This document shows positions 23,051 through 34,972 of a stretch of 64,000 bases of DNA, piece by piece. Each line of letters begins with the position of its first letter. Positions within the stretch are counted from its first letter, which is position 1. The position numbers and the translations under genes were made by a program. A model generated the notes under the pieces. That model did no database searches. It saw nothing but the letters and a program-made list of their open reading frames with translations, and had not been told where the DNA came from. The stretch lies in the NCBI GenBank assembly GCA_024509875.1, contig JAMPIV010018962.1, positions 372,001-436,000 on the forward strand, in the 5' to 3' direction. This DNA comes from Oreohelix idahoensis. Lineage: Eukaryota; Mollusca; Gastropoda; Stylommatophora; Oreohelicidae.

Positions 23051-23099
<49 letters not shown>

Positions 23100-23484
23100 A
23101 TCTCTCTCTCTCTCTCTCTCTCCCCCCCCCCTACCCTGGTCTCCTGGGTAGTGAGATCGAATACCTAGCCTTCTCGGATAAGGGCGTAAAAGTTGGAGGT
23201 CAGATGCGCAAGTTGCGCACATTAAAAATCGGACGGCAATTGGAAATTGTAAAGAGAAGACCATAAGAACGAAGCCCTAGCAAAATTTAAAATAATTAAA
23301 AGTCTACCCCCCACAAAAATATTTATAGAATGTATGATTTCTATTTACACAAATTGAGATTCTCGCCGATGCTACGGAGTTCGTGCACTGTGCTGATCCT
23401 CCTTGTGTGATCTAAAGGAGGAGATAGGATCACTGTTGAAGTTGTCCATGTGCAATGAAGATTGTCCTTAAAAACAACCCAAAA
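22926..23484 (+). mobile_element. Long tRNA-headed SINE, copy 1
   Basis: The head (about 22928-23003) has a tRNA-like B box, GGTTCGATCCC, at about 22979, and an A-box-like GGTGCGGTTAAGAGG. The body includes CAGAACCAGTGG, a CT/C microsatellite (23053-23130), GGGTAGTGAGATCGAAT, CTTCTCGGATAAGGGCG and AAATTGTAAAGAG, and ends near TTAAAAACAACCC. The same order occurs inverted at 41.26-41.73 kb, which defines the element. Its approximately 550 bp length is long for a SINE. Confidence 0.75.
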
Positions 23485-24499
23485 CTAACATGTCCATACT
23501 ATGAGTCCTCCAGACAACAGAGATGACAGATTGTATCCCCGATTTGTACCACATTACACTTACTCAGTGCAAGCAAGGCAACCAAATGCACTGGATGACT
23601 AACTGGTAAGTAGGTCGTAGAAATGAATGATTTTGAACATGTCCATAAGCCCTGATGTGTTGTTACGATTTAAATATACTCGTATATACCTATCAGTTAG
23701 CACAGATGACCTCTCAAGTCATGTGATCTCAACATCTATTATCATTTATCAAATACTTCTAAACTGCCCATACTATCAGTCGTTCAGACTTAACGAAAAC
23801 ACATGCTCCAAATGAAATCATGTCCCCGATTAGTACCATATTCTGGATAAGAACCTTACAGCCGATTATTTGATCACTGCTTTAAATCACGCCAGCCTCC
23901 GCAGTCACGGAGATCCAGGACCCAGTACGACATAATCGGTAATGTATGGATTAGTCCTAAGATACCGTAGTTTCAATTCGAAACAAAACATCCAATGAGA
24001 TTAGATGTACGATATCTTCCTTAGATATGAATTACGACCATATGACAGTTAGGTATAACTGGCGCAGTACAGATTATTCCCTGTTTAAGTGATTGAAATG
24101 TTCTGAATAGTAGATGAAATTGTGCACTAATTTGGGAGTTACCAGAGGAGACTTTCTATTCGATGATTTCAGATTTGGAACTAACAACATAAACAGCGTA
24201 TGTATGAGACAGAAGAAAAACAAGGCGTGAAATGTTGAATGGAAATCAGTTTTACGAATTAGCAATAGAATGCAAACACATGATTCTAAAATATTGTTAA
24301 TTCGTAACAATGACTTCAATACCATATCTAACATTTTAGATCATTAGTCCCAATTTTAATTCGTAGGCCAAGAATGTAGGGAGGCACAGGATGAAACATA
24401 CAGAAAGCCTAAAGGAATCTGGGTCGCTGACTCATCTTTTTTTTTTTTCTATAAAAATTCCCAGATTTAGCATCTGAAATTTTCGCGCATTGAACGAAG
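23485..24499. other. Unclassified repeat-derived sequence
   Basis: No gene. The segment 23485-23565 resembles 23763-23850 (both contain TCCATACTAT or CCATACTAT and TCCCCGATT(T/A)GTACCA). The segment 22887-22925 resembles 23728-23767 (ATTATCAAATACT and TCTAAACTG). The SINE therefore seems to have landed inside one unit of an old direct duplication. Confidence 0.5.
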
Positions 24500-24529
24500 A
24501 GGGAAAACTGCAAATGATGCAGCAGAATC

Positions 24530-24840
24530 GATTATCTTCAATATTGATATCTTGTGACTATTCCCCACGGAAAGAGAAGCAGATGGATACAGAAAAACAC
24601 ATACAGAAAAGAACTTGAGGCAGAAAGGAAAACAACAAGGAAGACATAGAAAGATCTTGAGCTGATGACACGTAAGAAAAGGATGTAGCATATCTTAGTT
24701 GAAGGCCTATACTCATGAGGGAGCTGAATGAAAATTAATGAACGGGATAAATACGATATGGAAAGACTCCGAAATGATAACGCAGGCCAGGAATGGTTTA
24801 CGCCCTGTTGAAGGCGTATGCTCCTTTGAGACCGTAAAAG
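24530..24840 (+). mobile_element. LINE fragment, reverse-transcriptase C-terminal end (family with WRWIGHTLRKP motif)
   Basis: Degenerate sequence corresponding to the region after the RT domain in the copies at 60.4 and 63.0 kb. It keeps NP-GKR-type basic sequence, then GTTGAAGGCCTATACTC and a similar GGCGTATGCTCCTTTGAG copy about 100 bp later. No frame is intact. Confidence 0.5.
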
Positions 24841-25639
24841 TAATTATATAAAAATAGCATTTCTCAAAACCATACATTTGACCGTCCTGCACTATTCCTT
24901 AAAATGGTGTTGTTTTAGGAGTAAGTAACCCGCCAAAACATTGGGGGGGGGGGGGGGTATGTACATTTCCTGCCGCATTATCTTATGACGGCACTAATTC
25001 TCATGTGGTCTTGTATGTTGCGTTGTTATGAAGATATCAAGCAACACGTCAAGAAGGTATGCGGAGAAATAAAATGAAAAAAGACAATGGACTGAAATTT
25101 CAGTAACTAATTAACAGCTGTTTTATCACAGCAAATTTTGTAAATGTATGGATATCTTTTAAAATCTTGCCTTGGCGCGTATTAAAAAACACAAAACAGG
25201 AATTATGCGAGTCATTATTTAAAGACTTGTCGACTTAGCGACTAAATCGATATACATACAAGATACTTATTCATACACATCCGTCATTTCAAATGGGGGA
25301 AATTCAAGAAATTATGTAAAAAATCAAAGATCCGCCATGACATGGGAACTAAAAACGCAATATTTAAACTGGCGCACACGTAATTGCAGCGTTAAAATAT
25401 TGCAGGTAAGGTGCGAAATTTTGTCGAGGGAACATGACGTTACCGATAAGGCTATTCTCTAATACGAGAATGTTTAATCTCATTCTTATCATGACAGCCA
25501 TTATTACTACCCTTTAACTCCCCTTAGCGCATAGCTCTTCTATAAATTCGCCTTAAGAATTCCTGCCATGCGTTATTGGTTCAAGATCTTTCAATGTCAT
25601 TTTACTTTATCCCTTTCATGATTGTCCAGTTCCCACCTT
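24841..25639. other. Intergenic, no gene seen
   Basis: Contains a poly-G tract at about 24943-24957 and otherwise AT-rich unique-looking sequence. No open frame of note. Confidence 0.5.
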
Positions 25640-25895
25640 GGTGTGTGTTTAGGGTTCACTTTTATTCTCGTACGCTACGAACTGCATTCAATGACTGTCT
25701 TCAAATGCTACCAACTGATTTCCTCCATGTGTGTTCTATTCATCGCCAGCGTCTTCTACTCACATTTTACTATACTGACATTTGTCCAGTTCTTCCGATC
25801 AACACCCCAGTGATGATTTTGTCATACTACTTCAATCCTTCCATTCTTATATGTATGAAAGTCTATCTTTTTAATTGTCAGTTTTTATTCACTGC
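25640..25895 (-). mobile_element. LINE fragment, antisense copy of the WRWIGHTLRKP family
   Basis: Plus-strand sequence such as TGTGTTCTATTCATCGCCAG, CGTCTTCTACTCAC and ATGAAAGTCTAT parallels 63180-63360, the antisense strand of the LINE at 62975-63484. The copy is strongly diverged. The apparent plus ORF at 25576-25974 is a by-product. Confidence 0.55.
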
Positions 25896-25954
25896 GCAAA
25901 CCTTGACATTTTATAAAAGTATATATACTGTATCACTTATGTTTTGTCTTTATC

Positions 25955-26010
25955 ACCTGTTTGTAACTGTCTGACGAAGGGTGAACCCCGAAACGTCCAA
26001 TGTTTCCAGT
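25955..26010 (+). ncRNA. Hammerhead-like core motif
   Basis: CTGACGA at 25971-25977 is followed by a 12-nt segment that can form GGG/CCC around TGAA, then GAAACGTC from 25990. This matches the conserved CUGANGA, stem II and GAAA arrangement of hammerhead ribozymes, often carried by Penelope-like elements. The first stem II pair would be an A-C mismatch and I cannot identify convincing stems I and III, so self-cleavage is unproven. Confidence 0.3.
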
Positions 26011-26120
26011 GTACCAGTAATTTGTAAAACTGATTCCGCAACATTAAAGAAAATGTATATATTACTTCCCTTACCAGTTTTACAGCAGCCCCCTTATTAA
26101 TTTATATTTAGCCCCGACAT

Positions 26121-26280
26121 TTGAATACTTATAACTGTCTCATATCACATGCGAATACTTTACTACATATGAATACTTATAACTGTCTCATATCACACGC
26201 GAATACTTTAAACTACATATGAATACTTATAACTGTCTCATATCACATGCGAATACTTTAAACTACATATGAATACTTCC
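26121..26280. repeat. 48-50 bp minisatellite, 3.2 copies
   Basis: GAATACTTATAACTGTCTCA recurs at 26123, 26171 and 26221, with a partial unit at 26271. It lies about 60 bp before the RTE fragment. Confidence 0.9.
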
Positions 26281-26341
26281 AACAGTGAGTAAATAATGGA
26301 ACAGTGTGTTAATCTTTGGGTTAGTATATTTTATTTGAAAG

Positions 26342-27096
26342 TAAATCAGAGGCACATCTTCAGTCCATCCTGCAAGTCCGGAAGGAAGAGCTGGGGAAGA
26401 GAGGGATGATCCTCAGCAGCCTCAAAACAAAAACCATGGTAATATCACGAGAGAAAAGAAGGCATCAGAGTAAGCTGGGAGAAGAGGTCCTGGAGCAGGT
26501 TAACCACTTTAAATACCTCGGAGCTGTCATAGACTGGAAGGCAGGCATCAAAGAAGATTTGGCTACCCGAAGAACAGCAGCTGGGAAACTTTTTCAGGCC
26601 ATAAATAAAAGATTCCTCAACAAAAGAGAAGTTGGCAAGAAAACAAATATGACTGTATACCGCTCCACCTATGTCTCCGTTTTGACGTATGTTTGCAAGT
26701 CATGGGCAACGACTACATCCCACAAAAGTCAGATCCAAACCTCAGAAATGAGGTATCTGTGAAAGGTGGTTGAAGTAACAAAAAGAGACATGGTCCGTAA
26801 ACAGACAATATGTCAAGACCTAAAAACCCAACAACTGCAGACCCAAGTAGAACAGTCCCAACTAAGACGGTTTGGATATGTCTGCAGAATGGCAGAAGAT
26901 CGGCTACTCGTCAAGTATTGGAAACTAAGAGCCAGGGATCCAGACCTCCAGGACAACTAAGATTCCTCTGGGAGGACAACATTAGACAATCTCTGAAGGA
27001 TCGGGGACTAGATTGGAACCAGGCCAGGATAGTATGGCGCTCTCTCTACCAAACCTCTACACCTCGCGTTAGAAGAGGAACACTAATTAAGTAAGT
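26342..27096 (+). mobile_element. RTE LINE copy B, 5'-truncated
   Basis: Begins within the region encoding the end of the RT palm (AAATCAGAGGCACATCTTCA) and runs to the 3' tail TTAAGTAAGTAAG. Encoded segments include KTMVISREKRRH, VNHFKYLGAVIDWK and RFGYVCRM, interrupted by a stop near 26760 and a frameshift near 26880. TATTTGA occurs close to both ends (about 26331 and 27096) and may be a remnant of the target duplication. Confidence 0.88.
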
Positions 27097-27952
27097 AAGT
27101 ATTTGATATGTATCACATTTTAATAACTAGTGCACTATTTGAAAAGATCATCAGCATTTGAAACAACATATAAATACTTTCGATTTTTTATTCCAGATCA
27201 GACGATCTCCAGAGTGGTTTCACTGGATACTGCGGTTAACAAGACATCATTGTAAACAAGATAACAGAACATTTCTCATGCAAGAGTCTTTATTTGCTGA
27301 ATTAACAAACAAAATTTAAGTACGTTCAATCACCAGTTATTAAGGCCACGTGATTTTCTCCAAAACCAGGTTAATACTCTCGTTTTACTCCTCGAATACC
27401 TACTCCCAGGACACCATCGTCCGATTCTTTTTTCACAGAGTAAAGGATCGACCAAGAAGAACCAACAGTATCCACGAAGTATTTCATGAAGCAACTATTA
27501 GGCTTTATAGCGCAGTGTTAAAGTATACAATGATTCGAACGCACACACGGAGTTTAGAACCTACATCTTCAGCGACCTCCGTGTAAACAGCTGATGAATT
27601 GGCTGCAAAGAACCACCAGTTTAGCCAAACGCCTCGCTTGTAGCAAACGTTTTAATCGTAAATCCGCTCAGCTAACCTTTGGGTGGCATTACCTTAACAT
27701 TTCAATATTTATATGATTAAACAACCAGTTTTTCAGTATACATCAGTTTATGACTTCAGTGAAAACAAATATTCTGTATCGCGCAAATATACCACTAAAT
27801 TTGTATCTCCTCAAAAACGAGACACAATGATTCTCATAATAGGTCATCTACAGTATCAGTGACATGTCTTCGACATAGACTATTAAAAGCTTCTACTAAC
27901 ATTAGAGTCTAGAATCTTCTACAGGCATTTATGAAAATACCTCAGTCTTGCA
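27097..27952. other. Sequence upstream of the transporter gene
   Basis: No coding frame is convincing. It should hold the 5' UTR and promoter of the transporter gene. A possible 3' splice site (CTACAG) lies about 30 bp before the ATG, so a non-coding first exon further upstream is possible. Confidence 0.4.
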
Positions 27953-29846
27953 ATGGAATATAGTGTTCCGTTCGCAAACGACAATGCGGATAGGGGACAA
28001 CACGTCGCGGAGACACTGGAGGAGAACTTTCTGAACTTCAGTTTTGACATTCCCATCAAAGACCACCGCTTTGTCACACAGGATGCTCTTACGATGTCAG
28101 TGAACTCAAATGTGACTCACAAAGGTTACGAAGGTCACATGACTGAGAATATTACTCGTACTGGCAATCATTCCAAACGGTTTTCTCCTGGACTAAACAG
28201 CCAGGAAGATATGAGTTCACAAGCTAATTTTCACAGTTTAACAAACAGTTACCCAATGTCAAAGAGTATTGGTGCAGTGTCAAACGATATGGGATATGAT
28301 CATACCAGATCAACATTACCCAATCATCACGACGGTTGGGGCCCTTACCCAGACTTTCCCGAGCAGTACGAAAACAACCAAAGAAGTTTAGTTGCTTTTG
28401 ATACATCGAATGCTCATTTTAAACCAGAAAATCACATACTAGATTTGGGGAATGGTTATGTCTCAGGCAAAACGGGACTAACAACAGAACGGCATCATAC
28501 AAGTTGGGAGCAGTTTGAGCCAGATGAAGACCTGTATAAGGTTCCTAACGGTGAGGTTTTGAAGGGCCATATCGTTTCGAGCATTGCTCATAAGGACGCA
28601 AGCAGCAAATCCAACACAAGTAAGACACACGACGAAAACAAGAATTCAAAGAGCATGAATCGTTCAAACACTTCTGGTCAATATACAGTCACAAATTTAG
28701 AGAACCCACAATTTTCAACCTCAAACATCCTGCACGACCTAGAAGACCAAACTGACAGCCAGTCACGATTCAGCCTCACTGATATGACAGGCAGGAAAAA
28801 CACTAAAGTAAACTTTTACTTTGAAGGTTCTATAGAAGATTCTAGTAATATGTTCGATGCATTTTCTGAACACGAACTTGTTATAAACGCCACGTCATTA
28901 ATGCACCTCGATGGACGCAACAGTGCCCCAGTTTTTAACAAAAGTGTACACAATGGATTATATTTTTCGAAGCAGAATTCAACACCTGCAGAAAGCTATA
29001 GTGTGGCCGGACAGCCCGTGATGTCACCAGTCAGTGAAGTCACAGATAGAAAGGATGCTACATTGCTGCGTCGTCACGAGATAATGCAAAATAGGCCTCA
29101 TTCTGTGGATCCGAGCGTCTTTCATAATAAAATCTACAATAAAGTAGAGCATGAGATTTTCCCAGAAGACGTAGTTGCTCATATCAGAAGGGAGAAAATC
29201 GCCAAGAGCTATGGGTTAACTAAAAACTTAAGCATGCCTGAAGATTCGAACATTTTCCAGAATTCCTCAATAAATACGCCAAAACGTGATACGAAGATGA
29301 TTTTCAAGACCCCGAGTAGTGCTAGTCTCCTTAGTGACAGTTCACTCACTAGCACGCCACCTGTTGTAACATCACAGGACTCACATAAGAAACTTGTTAG
29401 ATGGACAAGCTTTTTTTCAGACAAAAGCGTGAGCCTTGATTTCCTGCCATTGGATGACTCCATGGACTTTGAAATACAATCTTCTAGCGATGGGAAAAAA
29501 GTCAGAAATAAAAAGGACGGCAAAGGTACAAAGGATGATACTGACGGTAAGAAGAAGGTCAAGAAACTGAAACTGGGGGAGGAGGTTGTTGAAGACAAAG
29601 AACAGGAAGCAGACACAAAATCGGAGCCCAGAACAGCTGTTTACAAGAGAAGATGGTACCTCCTGTTCTTGTTCTCCATCTCAGCCATGTTATGGAATGC
29701 CGTTTGGTCAACATGGGGACCGATAGCTCAGTCAGCCAAGGTTGTCTATGACTGGACTGATGCTGACATCGCAATGTTCATCTGGTTGGGAAATATTCCC
29801 TTTTTGATTACCATGTTTCCTAGCGCTTACTTAATGGACGTCACAG
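27953..29846 (+). CDS. SLC49A4: SLC49A4 (DIRC2)-like MFS transporter, exon 1 with long N-terminal extension
   Basis: ATG 27953 has a good context (GCAATGG). 631 codons plus one base run to a GT donor at 29847 (ACAGGTAAGC). Residues 1 to about 560 are hydrophilic, Ser/Asn/His-rich and probably disordered, ending in a Lys-rich stretch (about 515-550). From residue 560 the major-facilitator fold begins. TM1 (about 567-589) contains WNAVWSTWGPI and TM2 (about 605-627) contains IWLGNIPFLITMF, followed by LMDVTG across the splice. With the later exons this matches SLC49A4, a lysosomal transporter family reported to export pyridoxine. The known vertebrate protein has only a short N-terminal tail, so the extension is unusual. 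Family assignment is by recognition of TM1-TM3. Confidence 0.85.
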
Positions 29847-31732
29847 GTAAGCCACAAGCGTGCAGATATGCTAAAGAGATAAGGTAATATAGTCCCCCTC
29901 CACTAAATATGTATAACATCTGCCAGGTAGTTCCCAGGTGTTTCTGAGTTGGATAACAAAAAATAGGCCAGCGGCTTTCTTGTGTCTGTTATAGGACGTG
30001 ACTAACTGTCGTAGATTTTTGATAGGGGAATTAAGACTTGGTTGGTCCCTTCTGAATAGATTAGAATAAGTGCTAGGAGCAGTGAGAGAAGATAATAGAA
30101 ATAGATTTTCACGAGTGAGATGGTAGAAATTAATAGAGTCTGTCCCTGAAATCGAGAATTTTCTCTCTTTCAGCCTATCTTCTACAACAGATCTAGAGGA
30201 GTCAGACAGTCTATTGACTATATATATTAATATATATATATACCACTCACGTATACACACACACATAAGTGACGACAGTTAGACGCACAGACGTGAAAAC
30301 TATAACAATGGAATATAGATATTTTGGAACGAGCTGACCGACACGCTTGAATAAAGTTTATGTACATTTATTAACATAAGGAAAATTTACCACAACACAT
30401 AAATGTTAATATCAAGCATAGAAAATACATATAAGGTAATGAATTTGCTACAAGAATGATAGACCCATAGGTATAATCTTTTCCCTCGATATATAGCCCA
30501 CAGTCCTGTTAGAAGAAAATGTGATAGCCCCAAAGAGTCACGGATGCATACGCTATAGTCTAAGAGTTCCCTTTAAAGGTATGAACAGAACGGATACTCT
30601 ACTCTATCCTAAGGAAAATATCATTAGCAACAAAACTGCATAAAGGAAGTTAAGCCAGCAAAATGGGTGCCACAAAATACAACAATAAAGGAATCACTCA
30701 GTCCTGCATTCACTCTATTCATGTCAGCCGTGGTCACGCGCTTGCATTCGCACTTACAGCTTTGGTAGCATTTTCTGGAAAAACAATTTTTAGGACATAC
30801 ACATACATAATCTCCGGTGTTATTCTTGGCCAAGGGAACCCCAGCTCCGCAAAGACAGGTTGAATTCACTACTTCAGGGAACGTTTCCTTGGTTATTATT
30901 ATTTAGGATATCTGTTTATGTCACATTAAAACTGTCCAGGCACGAAAGTTAACAGCGAGCACAGTGTCAATAGCTTAGGTTTTCCAGTACCTAGGAATGT
31001 CAGGTCGTTGCCTTCTCTCAGTATAGAAATTTAATTTGGTCACACCACAATTAGTCAAAAATGTCGGAATGTTAATGGTTTGTAATTTTTCTCGCCACAG
31101 GGCTGCATGTACATGAGACTTTGTGAAGAAATATAATCTGGCTCAATAGGCCAAGTATAGGCATTTAGTCTTTAAAACCGTTAGTGAGATTTGTACTCTG
31201 TCTATTTCTGGAGGCAAACGCCCTGCCAGACAGGTGTTAACTTGTAGACCCACGTGGTTAAAGATAAAAATGTTTCTTCTCTCAGTTGTACTAAAACCGC
31301 TGGTAAAAGTTGGGCTGACCCAAAACTGTGTAAGGAAGAGAAAAGTACAAAATACTTAACCACAATATTTACTTCGGCTATAACTTACATTATAACTGCA
31401 AGCGTAGAGCTTGTCTTAACGTTAAAACTCCCGTGAAATAATTATGATCGTTTAAAAAAATCAATCATCATGAATTAGAAATACCTACGTATTTCGTCAA
31501 TACTCAATGATGACTCAGTGCAGTTATAAGTTAGTTAAAAATATACTCGGACTGGTTACTAGCAATTTAATTAAATTATATTAATAGCCGAATGAGTTTA
31601 AGCTAGAAATAATAATTTATTCTGCTTTCCACTGTAACACGTCAACTAGAGAATATAACAGACTTATAATTTAATCCCTCTGCACAGAAATTAACTAGTG
31701 AAATAAAATAGGCGATTTACCACTTAAATCAC
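29847..31732. other. Intron 1 of the transporter gene, first part
   Basis: Starts with a canonical donor GTAAGC. AT-rich, with a short TA tract near 30222-30241. Apart from a possible cysteine-rich frame on the minus strand, nothing is recognised. Confidence 0.6.
30624..30869 (-). CDS. Possible cysteine-rich exon inside intron 1
   Basis: 81 codons, starting at a GTG rather than an ATG, with an in-frame TAG just upstream. The first half has eleven cysteines in an EGF-like or toxin-like spacing (CLCGAGVPLAKN, then DYVCVCPKNCFSRKCYQSC and CECKR); the second half is hydrophobic and ends FCC. This density of cysteines is unusual for random AT-rich intron sequence. No splice partner, signal peptide or relative is visible. 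It could be a relic exon or chance. Confidence 0.2.
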   Translation of the reverse strand: MNSTCLCGAGVPLAKNNTGDYVCVCPKNCFSRKCYQSCKCECKRVTTADMNRVNAGLSDSFIVVFCGTHFAGLTSFMQFCC

Positions 31733-31744
31733 TCACAAAATACT

Positions 31745-31999
31745 TACTTACTTACTTACTTAGTCGTTCCCCTTCTACCGTGAAGTGTAGAGGTTTGGAA
31801 GAGAGAGCGCCAGACTATCCTATCGGCTGTCTTCCTCCTGGGCTGGTTCTATTCTAGTCCTCGGTCCTTCAAAGATTGTCTAATGTTGTCCTCCCAGCGG
31901 ACTCTGGGTCGTCCTCGGGGTCTGGATCCTTGGCTCTTTGTTTCCCATGCTTGTCGTGGTATCCGATCTTCTCCCATTCTGCAGACATGGCCAAACCAT
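31745..31999 (-). mobile_element. RTE LINE copy C, 255-bp 5'-truncated with 12-bp target-site duplication
   Basis: Contains only the 3' end of the RTE family: the tail reads as TTACTTACTTACTTAG on the plus strand, then the end of the ORF (RWFGHVCRM... SLKDRGLE). TCACAAAATACT flanks it at 31733-31744 and 32000-32011. Short truncated copies with perfect duplications are typical products of aborted reverse transcription. Confidence 0.95.
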
Positions 32000-32011
32000 T
32001 CACAAAATACT

Positions 32012-32905
32012 AGATATATAATATTACCTCCAAACAGCACTACAGGCGATCACCACGACTAGAATTATTCACTAGATAGGTATTCTAGAAGCTCGGCAAA
32101 AATTGACGAGAAAACTAAGAACTTCGCTATACAAGCTTATTCTCTAGCACGAGCGATCCGTCTACTGCAACTTAGGAGGACTGAATGCATGAAGTCTAAC
32201 TACTGGAGTTTATATCTTATGAAAAGCAATGATTTCCTAATTCTCGAAAACCCGAAATAGTTCCCGTCTTAACACCTACATAAACTCAGACGACGGCAAT
32301 GAAACTGCCAGACGCGCTTCACACTTGCCGCTACCTATGGTCATATCCAAGCGATGCCTGTTGGCGCCTATCACACCTCACATCGAGAAACTTAACCAAG
32401 ACCGCCGTGTCAGATGAAAATTTTAGACGATTGACTGCCATCATATGTCTGTCGAGAACGAATTTCACACTATTCGGTCTCATCTGGGACTGAGCTTACG
32501 CAATAAAAATGCTTTGTTAAATAAGAAAAGAGACAGGCGAAGGTATGAATGGGAGAGTTATATTTTCACAATCAAACGAATGCGAAAAAAGAAAAAGGAT
32601 AAAAGAGCGATAATAAAGTAGAAGACGCGGATAGAATAGAGAAAAGATATAGAAATTTATTAATCATAAATCTCTCTGCGACACTAACATAAGGTTATGA
32701 ATGTGGATAGCGACCTCATCATGTGAAACAAACTGATACAAAAACCACAGCTAGAAGAGAGCAAGAATTTTGACCCAGGCTTCTTGCTAGGAGACCAGAC
32801 ACAGAGGTGGATACATTCCCCATTAGAAGCGAAAATAATGTATATTGATATTAAATTTGTACAGCTTCTCTGTTGTATAATTGGCCCTTCAGTCATTTCA
32901 TGAAA
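32012..32905. other. Intron 1, no recognised feature
   Basis: AT-rich sequence without a convincing frame or a repeat recognised elsewhere in the window. Confidence 0.5.
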
Positions 32906-33200
32906 GATATAGACGTTTTTTCCCTCTCTCTTCTGCTGTTCTGGTTGTACATTTATTACAGCTTCCTCTGCCTCTCTTGCCCTGTTAGCTTCTCTCTTAT
33001 GTTGTATGTAGGCCCTTTCAGTCATAACTGGTTATCTTGTCTTTTCATGAAGCCATTTGGCTTATTGGCCCTTCAGTCATAACTGGTTATGGGAAAGCGC
33101 CCATGAGGTGACAGCCCTCAGGTGCTTATTTTCCTGGTGTTCCTTTCGACGTTTTTCCCTCTCTCTTCTGCTGTTCTGTTGTACAGGTCTCTCATGTCCT
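32906..33200. repeat. Direct duplication (about 236 bp) containing a module shared with 62.0 kb
   Basis: GTTTTTCCCTCTCTCTTCTGCTGTTCTG-type sequence occurs from about 32914 and again from about 33150. Between the copies, AGTCATAACTGGTTATGGGA and GCGCCCATGAGGTGACAGCC followed by CCTGGTGTTCCTTTCGACG match 62008-62085. This is probably a LINE-derived 3' module. Confidence 0.75.
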
Positions 33201-33769
33201 TGAGCTACAGCTTCCTCTGCCTCTCTTGCCAACTCCTCGATATATTTTCGCTTGTCTCTTTTTGATGTTTCTTCTTACCTCTTCGTTTGTTTCTATGTAC
33301 ACTTATTGAGCTTTGGCTTTGGAACTTCTAGTTTTGCGTCTGTTTAAATCTGTTTTTTCTCTCTATTTTATCTTATTGAGGGGTTCTTCTATTTTCCATG
33401 CTATGTGCTGGTGTTCTCTTTTCCCATTACTTCTGCACACGTCTCATTTAATATAGTTTTTATCTGTTGCCAGTGATCTTCTGTATTCGCTACCTCTTCC
33501 AGATGTTGGAACACGATGCATTTGCTGTATATTGTGATCTTAAAGCTGTTTCTTGTTTCTTGATGTCTTAGATATCACATAATAAACTGTTGTTTATAAC
33601 TTTGTAGTGTTGTGTATCTCTAGTGTTATCTTTTGGCTAATAGGAGATGGTGATCTGGTTGCACATATATTCTACATACATTTAAGTTATGCAGTGATGA
33701 TCTAAACTTCTTGTTTTTGTTATATATACTCAGTCTGATTTTCTGTTCTAAGGTCCAGTGATATCCATG

Positions 33770-34480
33770 CTGCTTAGTGCATTCTTTTATGTGGAAACAA
33801 GTTTCTTTCTATAACCAGTTGACCTGAAGCACAGATGAAGTTTGTCAATAATTCCCAATTTTCGTTGATTGTTTCTAGCCTATGTTTTCCCATGATTTCA
33901 AAGTCTCTTTTGTCTGTACCAATTTTAGCATTTAGGTCACCCATCAAAACTGTGGTGTCATTTCTTCTCATTTTAACAATGATATTTTGTTGTCTGGTGT
34001 AATATTCTTTTTTCACCGATTCGTCTTTGCCGTTGGTTGGCCATAACGTTGGATACTGTTTATCTTAATCTCTTTTTTTAGGCTGTTTTGAATGTTTCTC
34101 TTATAATTATGGGTCCCATTGTTCCCCATTTTTTAGTGCTTTTTGTGCTTCCTCAGATAACATTACAGCCACCCCTTCACTGTCCTTCACTTTTTCACGT
34201 CCAGATGACAGCATTATTTTTCCTGTGATCAGTTTCGTCCTCTCAATGCATTCCACTTTGTCTTGCAGAGTCCCAGGATTTCTATCTATAATTCCCTATT
34301 TCTGCTGCCACCTGTGCAGTTTTTCCTTGTTTATTTAAAGTACCAACATTCCACTTGCCAATTCTGGAGATTTTCCTATAAGGAAAAAGGTAAGTCAGCA
34401 ACCCAATCTACTTTCGGCTTTTTCTGTGTTACGTCATTTGCATCCTTATCAGAAGACCTTCTTCTGTCATTAGATGGTTG
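33770..34480 (-). mobile_element. LINE fragment with endonuclease domain (different family from the RTE copies)
   Basis: The minus strand encodes degenerate pieces of an AP-type endonuclease. The start RIGKWNVGTLNKQGK is near 34330. TVLMGDLNAKIGTDKRDFE (33960-33900) and FPHKRMH (about 33790) follow. Several stops interrupt it. The motif order is correct for the N-terminal half of a LINE ORF on the minus strand; the RT half is not seen. Confidence 0.75.
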
Positions 34481-34534
34481 AGGGACTTTTTGTTTGTTGA
34501 AGTTTTTGTCGTTTTAATCATTTTCTATAGGATG

Positions 34535-34625
34535 GGGTAACGGGATTCATGCCCTAACATTCCTTCGCAGTATTTTACGACATGCGTGACCAGGTGCTAA
34601 ATTATGATTCTTCCCCCCTCCCCCA
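34535..34625 (-). repeat. Short shared module with TTTTACGACATGCG
   Basis: GATGGGGTAACGGG, ATGCCC, TATTTTACGACATGCGTG and GGTGC align with 62792-62860. Related but inverted copies are at 55075-55150 and 59490-59560. It is probably part of a SINE or LINE 3' end. Confidence 0.6.
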
Positions 34626-34972
34626 TCCCTTTTTTACCCCAGTATAAACGGGCGCTGTTTTATCAGAGTTCACCAGAGTTTTGTTGATTGATGTTATCCG
34701 GTCAATAGTTAGTAGCAAAATAAATGGTGACAAGGGGCATTCCGACCGCAATCTGTTTCATATTTTAAAGGCAAGGAATCAAATTACATTCTATAATTGT
34801 ACGCATGCAATCATATTAGATTCTTCTATTGTAGTTCTTTAGTCATAATAGTCTTCGTTTTTAATCCTAAAATTATATTTTAGTAATATTTATCGAAGTC
34901 AGCTCCGCCTATGCCGGTCCCAAGCCTGGCTGAAAAAAGGAGGAGGGCGGCCTGCATGGAGGCCGTAAAGAG

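Noticed and set aside
23049..23264. Arg/Glu repeat protein on the minus strand
   Set aside because: It is a translation of the CT microsatellite inside the SINE.
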